A program made the translations under genes and the position numbers. Under the pieces are notes generated by a model, which saw only the letters and a list, made by a program, of their open reading frames with translations, made no database searches and was not told where the DNA came from. A stretch of DNA of 64,000 nucleotides from Hordeum vulgare subsp. vulgare (lineage: Eukaryota; Streptophyta; Magnoliopsida; Poales; Poaceae), in the NCBI RefSeq assembly GCF_904849725.1, contig NC_058518.1:9816147-9880146 (forward strand), written 5' to 3'. Positions 38,959 through 47,621 of the stretch are shown piece by piece. The number at the start of each line of letters is the position of its first letter. Position 1 is the stretch's first letter.

Positions 38959-39454
38959 CTATGTAAAACATTTAAATGCAACAACAAGCGCGATCAAAAT
39001 CGCAACTAAGGTAACAATTGACCCAACAGCATAATGATACCAAGCCTCTTTATCAATGGCATATTTTCTAATATTCCTAATCTTCAAGCGCATTTCATCC
39101 ATCTTCAAGCGCATTGCATCCATCTTCAACCGCATCGCATCGATCTTCATCTTGCGATCATCGATGACATCGGCGACATGCAACTCCAGTTCCATATTCT
39201 TATCCTCAATTATTTTCAATTTTTTCTTCAAGTATTATTTTTCTTTTTCAACCAAATTTAACTTTTCGACAAGAATTTTTATGTGGGTTGGAATTTCCGG
39301 TTCACATACCTCCTAGATTTAAAAAAATATATGTCACATTGGTCATCATAATTGTCATAAACACTAAATAAAACAAATAGTTATAAAAGATAATATATAC
39401 CACATCCGAATCATAGACAAGACGAGGGCCGACGGAGGCGGATACCAAAACCAT
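38959..39454 (-). pseudogene. Small coiled-coil, single-membrane-span protein gene of CACTA-1
   Basis: Two exons. Exon 1 (39454-39401) starts MVLVSASVGPRLVYDSDV and ends at a GTATAT donor. Exon 2 (39312-38959) continues in frame after a TAG acceptor. A TAA at 39235-39237 interrupts exon 2; after it the frame is open for 90 codons. The remainder has a charged helix with a 21-bp/7-residue repeat (DAMRLKM, three copies), expected to form a coiled coil, then a hydrophobic span (SIVTLVAILIALVVAF) at the C-terminus, as in tail-anchored proteins. I recall similar proteins next to Triticeae CACTA elements but know of no function. The 7-residue gain looks like a coiled-coil expansion. Confidence 0.7.
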
Positions 39455-39800
39455 CGCACTATATAATAACAAAAAATAAGGAAAGTGAGTAATTTATACA
39501 AGTATGTATCTAAATCATACAAGTAAGATTTTTTTGATTTTAAAAAGAAGATAAGAACAAGAGGCTCACCACGGTGGTGCTCGCAGTTGGTGCACGGCCA
39601 AACCTAGACAAATATTAAGGAAAATGGAGCTTGGAGGTCGAGATTGGAGAGGAGAAAGCTTAAGTAGAGTGGCTCGGGCATTTCATCGAACACGTCATGT
39701 GCATGAACTAGAGTGGCAAGAGCATGGCACGGTCACACTTCAACAACCAAAAAACGGGGGATATGGTGGGCAGGGGCGAGGGTTTATATAGGCAAAACTT
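39455..39800 (-). promoter_or_regulatory. Upstream region of the small minus-strand gene, with TATA box
   Basis: On the minus strand, CCTATATAAACCC at about 39785-39797 is a good TATA box just outside the internal TTTAGTCCCGG cluster. A leader, perhaps with an upstream exon, would lie between it and the ATG at 39454. The TATA context resembles that of the leftward LTR-distal promoters in this element. Confidence 0.45.
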
Positions 39801-40075
39801 TAGTCCCGGTTCTTTCCACGCCCCGGGACTAAAGGCCCCTGCTTCCCGCCTTCTGGTCAGCCGAAAAAGGGCCTGTAGTCCCGGGTCGTGGCTCCACCCG
39901 TGACTAAAGGGGGTCTTTAGTCCCGGTTCGAGCCACGCACCGAGACTAAAGGCCCCTGCTTCCCGCCTTCTGCTCTGCCGAAAAAGGGTCTTTAGTCCCG
40001 TGTCGTGGCTCCACCCGGGACTAAAGGGGCTTTAGTCCCGGATCGAGCCATGAACCGGGACTAAAGATCCACCTG
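39801..40075. repeat. Internal cluster of TTTAGTCCCGG motifs in CACTA-1
   Basis: At least six TTTAGTCCCGG/CCGGGACTAAA copies in both orientations, in two related blocks that share CCCCTGCTTCCCGCCTTCTG. Such motifs are normally subterminal. Here they sit between two divergent genes, so the block may act as a bidirectional promoter or TNPA-bound regulator. It could also mark the fossil end of another CACTA copy, but no CACTA terminus is seen here. Confidence 0.8.
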
Positions 40076-40084
40076 TATAAGCGG

Positions 40085-40414
40085 GAGTTAGAAAATTTCG
40101 AACCCAAATCGTCCATTTCTCTTCTTCTTCCTCTCGTTCTCCTGCCCGGCGCGGCAAGCGACGAACTCGACGACACCGTCAGGCTGCCAGGCGTCCTGCT
40201 CGCCGCCGTCGCCGTTGTCCTGCTCGCCGCCGCCGTCCTCCTCGCCGCGCGCCGCCGTCCTCGCCGCGCGCCGCCCCGTCCTCCTCGCCGTCGCCGTCGT
40301 CCTGCTCGCCGTCGCCGTCCTCCTCGCCGCGCGCCGCCCTCCTCGCCGCGCGCCGCCCTCCTCCTCGCCGTGCGCCGCCGTCCTCTTCGCCGCGCGCCGT
40401 CGACTCCTCCGGCC
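40085..40414 (+). other. GC-rich CGCCG-repeat segment, possible 5' exon of the TNPA gene
   Basis: TCCTCGCCG/CGCGCGCCG short repeats. A good donor, CCG|GTAAGCC, follows at 40415, and a good acceptor, TTTTTTGCAG, ends at 41100 just before the TNPA ATG. A spliced 5' leader exon is therefore possible. Open frames on both strands are by-products of the repeats. Confidence 0.4.
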
Positions 40415-40461
40415 GGTAAGCCCCACGCCCCCTCCTCCCCAACACTCCGGCCAGCACAAGC

Positions 40462-40790
40462 AAAGAAGAAAAAGGAGAAGAAAGGAAGAAAAAGGAGAAG
40501 AAAGGAAGAAAAAAGAGAAGAAAAGAAAAAAAGGAGAAGAAAGGAAGAAAAAGGAGAAGAAAAGAAGAAAAAGGAGAAGAAAGGAAGAAAAAGGAGAAGA
40601 AAGGAAGAAAAATAGAAGAAAGGAAGAAAAAGGAGAAGAAAGGAAGAAAAAGGAGAATAAGAAGAGGAGGAGAAGAAAAGAAGAAAAAGGAGAATAAGAG
40701 GAGGAGGAGAGGAGAAGAAGAGGAAAAATGGAAGAAGAGGAGAAGTAGAAGTAGAAGAAGAAGTAGAAGAAGAGGAGAAATGCTTAAGTG
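40462..40790 (+). repeat. Homopurine GAAGAAAAAGGA microsatellite
   Basis: The plus strand is purine-only from 40462 to 40612, then continues with rare T interruptions to about 40790. Units are variants of GGAAGAAAAAGGAGAAGAAA. It lies inside the putative first TNPA intron. Confidence 0.9.
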
Positions 40791-40955
40791 TTAATAGTGT
40801 TTCTTAGATTATTGCTTAGTTTTGCTATTGTATATGCTTAAGTGTTAATAGTTTAATTTTTCTATTGTATATGCTTAAGTGTTAATAGTTTATTTTTAGC
40901 AAGAAAATTAATAGAACTAGTTTAATTTTGCTATTGTATATGCTTAAGTGTCCGG
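40791..40955. repeat. Short tandem repeat TATGCTTAAGTGTTAATAGT
   Basis: Four imperfect copies, at about 40780, 40828, 40870 and 40938, joined by TTTTGCTATTG segments. Non-coding. Confidence 0.75.
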
Positions 40956-41024
40956 GACTGGGCTCCGCCCGGCTGGTATTTTAGAGTTTAGGTTCTAGCC
41001 AAGACCCGGGACTAAAGGTCCTCC

Positions 41025-41033
41025 TATATAAAA
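41025..41033 (+). promoter_or_regulatory. TATA box before the TNPA-Ulp1 gene
   Basis: TATATAAAA, 72 bp before the TNPA ATG. The surrounding block (GACTAAAGGTCCTCC...AACGAGCC...TTTCCAACCCC) is a diverged duplicate of 40066-40115, which has CTGTATAAGCGGG in the same place. The gene may thus have two alternative promoters. Confidence 0.5.
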
Positions 41034-43049
41034 CGAGCCTTCGAAGTTTCCAACCCCTCTTATATAGTTTATTAGTTAATCAAATGTCCGTTTTTTGCAG
41101 AATTATGGATCCACATATCAGGAACCTCGAAGAGGAAGAACTTCTCGAAGATATAATCAAAGACGGCCCCGACGTTGAACCAGCTGAATCTCCGACGTCA
41201 TATCTAAACGACTCCGGATATGGAATGGAGGTCGAGCGACACGAAGATGAAGCCGATGGGGCAGGAGATAGGTCCAATGACGGAGAAGGTGATAGCTCCA
41301 CTGATGGAGAAGCCGGTGGAGAAGCCGGTGAAGAAATAATAAAGTCCGGCGAGGTATACATATGAAATTCGACAATCACTTGTAATATGTGAAAAATATT
41401 GGAGATAGCTCTATATTGTATACATATACATTCATTTGACGAATGTTTCTCCCTCTTAGGCCTCCACATCGAGCAAATCTATGAAACGAGGCCCGACAAG
41501 AAAGTTGGATGCACGGACGCATTACACCTTTGAGGTGATAATGCCTACGGGCGAACCCAAGCTTCCTAAGAATGTTGCTGACACATTCAAGAAGAAATGC
41601 GGAGTTCTCGTTAGGGATCACGTCCCGATCAGCGTTCGGGAGTGGAACAAGCACAAAGGGGCAGCCGATAGTGACTATGTCGCCGAAAGGTACAAAGATA
41701 ATCTTTGAAATGATCTCATGTCACATTTCAACCTGCCAGAATGTGAGAATGCAGACGCCGCACACAAACTGAGGGCCAAAGTCAAGCAGTGGACTCTAAA
41801 GAAGATGGCCGAACTGTTCCGTAGCTGGAAGAAGAAGCTGTGGAAAAACTATCTGAAGACAAAGAAAGTGCCAGTATTCGAGGGGTATCTAGCCAAGCAG
41901 GCGAATCACTGGAAGGAATTTCAAGAGTACAAGGAGTCAGAAGATGCCCAGGCATTATCAGAAAAGAACAAGATAAATGCCGACAAGAAGAAATATCACC
42001 ACAAGCTGGGGCTAGGGGGCTATGAGACTGCCATCCCTAAGTGGGAAAAGAAAGAGCAAGATCTGATAGATAAAGGCATCGTACCTGAACCACTCCGTGA
42101 TGAGTGGGAATTGAGAGCAAGAAATTGGTTCCTTGCGCATGGTGGGTCGTACGAGGAAACAACAGGGGACCTCATCTGCAATGACAATCTTAGGATACCC
42201 AGGGAGAATTGGAAAAGGATAGTGAAAGAAATTAAGGAGGGACAAAGAAAGTTCACTGCAGATAGACATAAAGATTTGCTCACACTGGTCCTCGGCAATG
42301 ACGAACATGGAGGACGAGCGCGAGGCTTCGGTCCATCTTACCCGTGGTGGCTTGGGTTTGCCAGAGACCAAGACACTTACAGAAGCCGAGAGAGAGCAAA
42401 GAAGCGGCAGCAGGATGAGGAGAATGATAAGTTCAACCAGTTGCTTGCCAGGATTAACGAGCAACAGAAGCAGATTGATGAGCTTAGAGGAGTACCGCAC
42501 CAGGAAGATCCTGCACTTGATATTATCGGCGCCCCATCTAAGCGGAAAAGCAGCGTGGCTGAATCTGAGGCCCCGCCCGACGATGAACGAAGAATGATAG
42601 AGGGCGGTCCCGGCTACCCCGTGGATGGAATCAAGGAGTCAACATCATGTGAACTCCATCAGAAATTCAAGAACATATCCATGAAGGTGGTCGTCGGACA
42701 AGCTTTACCTTCTGGCGCTGATGCACGCTGGCATGGCCGTGAGATTCTAGCTGGCTTTGCTAAAGTCGGGGTGGATGAAATCATGACGGGGTTTAATGAT
42801 GTGGAGCTCGACATAGCTGGACCCGAAGAAGAGACGACACTCGGAGAAGTACTGGGTGGAGTCATCCTATGGGACAAGAACTACATCAAGCTTCCAGGCT
42901 CGGCCCCAAGGACAACACCGCCTCCGAGTCGTTGCAGGTCACCTACACCTCCATTACCTCCAAGCCCTCCACATGACGTCGGCCAGCACAACACGAGTCC
43001 ATCTCGATCACCGCCGCCGGACTTGGGTCGTCCGTCTCCACCGCCGCCC

Positions 43050-43499
43050 GCTCCGGATACAAAGCCTGAGCCTGCCACGGATACAAAGCGGGAGCGTGCC
43101 ACCAAGAACGCTCCGCCGCCGCCCGCTCCGGATACAATGCCTGAGCCTGCCACGGATACAAAGCGGGAGCGTGCCACCAAGAACGCTCCGCCGCCGCCCG
43201 CTCCGGATACAAAGCCTGAGCCTGCCACGGATACAAAGCGGGAGCGTGCCACCAAGAATGCTCCGCCGCCACCCGCTCCGGATACAAAGCCTGAGCCTGC
43301 CACGGATACAAAGCAGGAGCGTGCCACCAAGAACGCTCCGCCACCGCCCGCTCCGGATACAAAGCCTGAGCCTGCCACGGATACAAAGCGGGAGCGTGCC
43401 ACCAAGAATGCTCCGCCGCCGCCCGCTCCGGATACAAAGCCTGAGCCTGCCACGGATACAAAGCGGGAGCGTGCCACCAAGAACGCTCCGCCGACGATT
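43050..43499 (+). repeat. Six 75-bp coding repeats (25-residue Pro-rich unit) in TNPA
   Basis: Unit begins APDTKPEPATDTK and ends ATKNAPPPP. Six in-frame copies differ by single substitutions (K to M in copy 2, R to Q in copy 4). Likely disordered and highly basic/proline-rich. All six frames are open here because of the composition. Confidence 0.95.
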
Positions 43500-43660
43500 C
43501 CTAAGCCACAGAGCACCCCAAAGCGCAAACGGTCGCCCCTCCCAAAGGTACGTCATGCAAAATACTTCACGACCCTTCCATCACAGTATGACTTACACCA
43601 TAAGCCTGATGACTATACACGCACATTGCAGAAGGAAGTGAAAAAGAGCAGATCACGTGC

Positions 43661-43957
43661 AAGCCCTCCACATGACGTCGGCCAGCACAACACGAGTCCA
43701 TCTCGATCACCGCCGCCGGACTTGGGTCGTCCGTCTCCGCCGCCACCCGCTCCGGATACTAAGCGGGAGCGTGCCACCAAGAACGCTCCGCCGACGATTC
43801 CTAAACCACAGAGCACCCCAAAGCGCAAACGGTCGCCCCTCCCAAAGGTACGTTATGCTAATCTTCCTATTAGACCTTATGACTTACACCATAAGCCTGA
43901 TGACTATACACGCACATTGCAGAAGGAAGTGAAAAAGAGCAGATCACGTGCAAGTGC
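43661..43957 (+). repeat. Second copy of an in-frame coding duplication in TNPA
   Basis: From AGCCCTCCACATGACGTCG at 43662, this repeats the segment starting at 42963 but with one truncated 75-bp unit in place of six. It ends in the same basic stretch (LQKEVKKSRSRAS) found at 43620-43662. The duplication preserves the frame. Confidence 0.85.
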
Positions 43958-45463
43958 AAGTGGGAGCAAATCAAGTTCAACGACAAGCAAGAAAAAATCA
44001 GACGTTCCACAGCTTGGACAACAGGCCAAACAGTCGATCCCACCCCTCAAGGTGTTAACCGAGAATGTTCCCCCTCCGGTGCAGGGCCTAGCTTTAGAAA
44101 GAGCAAAGGAGTTGGCGGCTGCATGTGGTGTCTCGGTTGAAGAATTGCTGTCTTCCCAAGATGACAAGATACCCAAGGCTGTGGTAGCCCCTAAGCCACA
44201 GTTTGTCATGGGTGAGCCTTTGGTCAGCAAAGATGATCTCCCAACAAATATGCGTTACTTGCATCAATGGTACTTAAGTGAATCAAAGAATGGGAGAACG
44301 ATGATCGTGCTGAGTGTCCCACGGGAGTACTACGGCCGCCCCGAAGAAATCCATATCGACTTCGATGAACTCTTCCAGATGTACAATGGCGACGCCCTCG
44401 ACAAATCGCTTATGAGTTGCTATTGTCTGTAAGTTTTTCAATTCTTTGTCTACATATAACTTGTTTAGTTATTTCAATTCATTGTCTATATATAACTTGT
44501 ACTCTATTATGCATAATGAAGATTCTGGATTGTAAAAGTAAGAGCATCCTAAATATTGGGTTTATTGACCCAGATAAAATACATATAGCGACGCTAACTA
44601 ATTATCCCAAGGAGACGGAGGAAAACCTTCTAAGGTTTCTAACAGATCAAAATTTCTGTGACCACATACTGTTTCCATACAACTTCAGGTGAGGGTCTTT
44701 ACTCTGTTGTGTCCATTCACTTATAAGTGTAATTGATAAGTTACTGACACACACATATATATATATATACATGTGCAGCTTCCATTGGATTCTGTTGGAC
44801 ATTCAAATTGAAAAGGGAAGAATTGATGCCTTCGACCCATTATCGAGACCCTTGGAACAGTTCCAAAGCCTGCAGGACATGCTCCAAGGGTAATTTCAAT
44901 CATTCTTGCGCTCTATCGGTCTCTTTCGATGATTTTCTGATATATCAATTAATGAAAAACTTAGCAAATCATTATCCTAGTCGGGCAGGGTTTGGAAGCG
45001 GTTCAAGTGCGTGACTCCCGGTGACTTTCCTGAGAAGCTGACCTTTAGAGCGGCTCAGGTAAGTAGTAGTATGATATACTTCTATTAATTTTCAATACAT
45101 TTATGATGCTAGATTATTATTTTGATTATATATATTCTATTCTCGTAAAGTGCGACCAGCAGCCACGGGGAACGCATCTATGCGGATACTATGTTTGCGA
45201 GACCATTCGCACGTTTACCTCTGAGCTCAAGGATCACAGATTCGACGTAAGCAATGAACATTCACACATCTATTTTTACCAGTCATTCTTTGTTATCATG
45301 ATTGATATTCATATTCATCTCCTCTTCATATATATAGCACACGGCCACGAAGGTCCTACCAGAGCAACGCGCGATTGCTGTTGCAAAGGAGCTTGCGGGA
45401 TTTCTGAGGACGGAAGCTATAGATGACAAAGGACGATTTAGTGTAAATAGGGGCCATTACTGA

Positions 45464-45725
45464 TGTTCGTCCATGTAATCGAATAGACGGGCTCTAGTCC
45501 CGATAATTCAGATCTGCATATAATTGTATATATATGCTCGCTTGTAAGATAAGTTAATCTTATATATATATGCATAATTATTTCTATTTAAATTATATGA
45601 AAACTAATTCTCGAGCACCAAACGAGGCATCACGTTAATCTCCCAAACACCTAAACCCTAAAACCCTAAAACCCAAAAATAATTTCATTCAAAAAAAAAC
45701 CCAAAAACCAGCAAAATCTGAAAAT
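45464..45725 (+). other. 3' flank of the TNPA-Ulp1 gene
   Basis: AT-rich, no gene. Contains three telomere-like ACCCTAAA units near 45650-45675, too few and too irregular to be telomeric. Confidence 0.6.
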
Positions 45726-45933
45726 CTTTAGTCCCGGCCCGTGTAACGAACCGGGACTAAAGGTCCTCCCCGTGGGGCGCTACGAGGCGCCCACGTGGAG
45801 CACCTTTAGACCTGGCTCGTAACAGGGCCGGGACTAAATGTTAGGCCTTTAGTCCCGCCCCTTTAGTCCCGGTTGGTGAACCGGGACTAAAGCCCCTTAC
45901 GGGCCGGGGCTAAAGGCCCCGTCCCCACTAGTG
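45726..45933. repeat. Right subterminal motifs and terminus of CACTA-1
   Basis: TTTAGTCCCGG and CCGGGACTAAA copies in alternating orientation, ending in CCCCACTAGTG at 45933. The mirror organisation to 32928-33170 confirms the element's ends. Confidence 0.9.
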
Positions 45934-45936
45934 ATA

Positions 45937-46850
45937 CAAAACTGGCCGGAATTGGCGAAAACTGCGAGTTTTCATGATTTCCCCTTAACCGGACCCTAGT
46001 GTTCCGGAAACGTTCGGATAGCATCGGGAACCAAAATAGCATACAAAAATGGCCGGAATAGGCCAAAATTGTGAGTTTTGACGAGTTCCACGTAACAGGA
46101 CCCTGGGTTCCCGAAATGTTCGGATCGGAGGGGTACCCAAAATCAGTAAGTAATAGCATACAAAACTGGTCAGAATAGACCAAAACTGCGACTTTTGACG
46201 AGTTCCCCGTAACAAGACCCCGGGGTTTCCAAAATGTTCGGATCGCAGCGGGAACCAAAATCAATGAGTAATAGTTTACAAAACTGGGCAGAATAGGCCA
46301 AAACTGCGTGTTTTGACGTATTCCACGTAACCAGACCCCGGGGTTCCCGAAACATTCGTACGCAGCGGGACCCAAAAACAGCGAGTTTTGACGAGTTCCC
46401 CGTAACAGGACCTCGGGGTTCCCGAAACGTTCGGATCACAACGGGACACAAAATCAGTGAGTAATAGCATACAAAACCGGCGAGAATAGGCCAAAACTAC
46501 GAGTTTTCATGAGTTCCACGTAATCGGACCCCGGAGTTCCCGAAACTTTCGGATCACAGCAGGATCCAAAATCAGTGAGTAATAGCATACAAAACTGGCC
46601 AAAATAGACCAAAACTGCGAGTTTTGACAAGTTCCCCGTAACAGGACCCCGGGGTTCCCAAAATGTTCGGATTGCAGTGGGAACCAAAATCAGTGAGTAA
46701 TAGATTAGAAAACTCGACAGAATAGGCCAAAACTGCGTATTTTGACGTGTTTCACGTAACCAGACCCCGGGGTTTCCGAAACATTCGTATCGCACCAAGA
46801 CACAAAATCAGTGAGTAATAACCTACAAAAATGACAACAATAGGTCAAAA
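45937..46850. repeat. pSc119.2-related satellite array, block 3 (array end)
   Basis: About eight monomers of the same family. They continue the monomer cut by CACTA-1 and end at TAGGTCAAAACT (46852). Afterwards no satellite sequence is seen. Confidence 0.95.
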
Positions 46851-46852
46851 CT

Positions 46853-46930
46853 TCCTTCGATCTAAATTAATTGATGCAACCTCTATACAATGTTGTATGG
46901 AGGCTGCGCCAATTAACTCGGATTGAAGGA
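46853..46930. mobile_element. Stowaway-type MITE hairpin
   Basis: A 78-bp imperfect palindrome. TCCTTCGATCTAAATTAATT pairs with AATTAACTCGGATTGAAGGA around CAACCTCTATACAATG. Length, hairpin form and sequence fit the small Tc1/mariner-related Stowaway MITEs of Triticeae. It sits exactly at the satellite/low-copy boundary. Confidence 0.8.
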
Positions 46931-47189
46931 TCTTAATCGGTGCGATACACAGTTTGTTTCAGATGGATGAGTCAGTGGCTCCACGGGCCTGTTCCACGAG
47001 GGAAATAAAATAAAGAAAAAAACATGTGTGCTAATTCTCATACTACAATTGAGAATTCTTTAGAACGCAAACCATTCAGAGAATCGTCAATCTGTTGTCA
47101 GTCTTGTGCAAGATTTCATCTGTTTTTAAACTTTGGGAAAGAAATCAAACTGCTACGGCCGCTGACCGTTTCCTAGATATGTATATGTA

Positions 47190-47430
47190 TAAACAAATTT
47201 AGAAAGTTATGGGCGGCCGTAGATGGAAACACATAAAAATCACATAGCCATGACATGTACGAGCATGTCATGGGCCATGGAGAGCAATGATCATATGCTA
47301 ACGGCACGGCCTCCTAATTTTTTGTCCATTTGTATGCGTGTAAACAAATTAAGAACGTTATCGGTAGCCGTGGATGTAGCCGGATAAATAAAAATTATAT
47401 AGCCATGCCACGTACGAGCATCGCATGTGA
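47190..47430. repeat. Imperfect direct repeat upstream of the protease gene
   Basis: A segment of about 90 bp at 47190-47280 recurs at 47331-47430. Shared parts include GTAAACAAATT, TAGCCATG and CGTACGAGCAT. The rest of 46931-47550 shows no gene. Confidence 0.75.
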
Positions 47431-47551
47431 GCAAAACCACACATTGACACCGATGCCTAATAGTAGCAAGATTTGCAGAGGTGTAGTTCCTAAGTCCCCA
47501 TCATGCATGTGAGCATGTCGAGCAAATAATTGGCAGCTTAGTATCCACCAC

Positions 47552-47558
47552 TATATAA
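47552..47558 (+). promoter_or_regulatory. TATA box of the protease gene
   Basis: TATATAA, 70 bp before the ATG at 47622; transcription would start near 47585. Confidence 0.65.
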
Positions 47559-47621
47559 ACGGCCCACGGAGCAGAGGACCCTCGCCACCATCATCAAAAT
47601 CAAGTGTTCTTGCATCAACAC

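Larger units (their letters stand above)
41105..45463 (+). pseudogene. TNPA-type CACTA gene with Ulp1-like protease domain (one nonsense codon)
   Basis: Seven exons fit one frame: 41105-41353, 41460-44428, about 44539-44688, 44779-44889, 44989-45058, 45151-45246 and 45338-45463, with GT..AG introns. An acidic N-terminus (LEEEELLEDIIKDGPD) is followed by a plant En/Spm transposase-type domain (about 41480-42400; VKQWTLKKMAELFRSWKKKL), a coiled coil (INEQQKQIDELRG), and a proline-rich repeat region (42900-43960). The C-terminus is a C48/Ulp1-like cysteine protease fold: His in FHWILLD, Asp in DAFDPL, Cys in THLCGYYVC. The only lesion seen is TGA at 41706-41708. Known TNPA proteins bind subterminal motifs. 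What the protease does for CACTA elements is not established to my knowledge. Confidence 0.85.
32928..45933 (+). mobile_element. CACTA (En/Spm) DNA transposon, CACTA-1
   Basis: 13,006 bp between CACTAGTGG ends with an ATA duplication. The left end reads CACTAGTGGAAAACGGGCC; the right end, reverse-complemented, reads CACTAGTGGGGACGGGGCC. TTTAGTCCCGG motifs crowd both ends and also the middle. Contents in order: TNP2-type transposase (+), 337-bp tandem repeats, a small coiled-coil/membrane protein gene (-), internal motif cluster, TNPA-Ulp1 gene (+). All three genes carry at least one disabling lesion. This copy is probably not autonomous, though its ends are intact and could be moved in trans. 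Confidence 0.95.

Noticed and set aside
40088..40697. Arg/Ala-rich and Lys/Glu-rich open frames on both strands
   Set aside because: Products of CGCCG and GAAGAAAAAGGA simple repeats; one part may be untranslated TNPA leader or intron.
42856..43641. Long open frames in other frames and on the minus strand over the TNPA repeats
   Set aside because: The 75-bp unit is stop-free in several frames; only the plus frame joins conserved domains on both sides.
45648..45677. Telomere-like ACCCTAAA units
   Set aside because: Only about three irregular copies, inside CACTA-1; not a telomere or a clear interstitial telomeric array.
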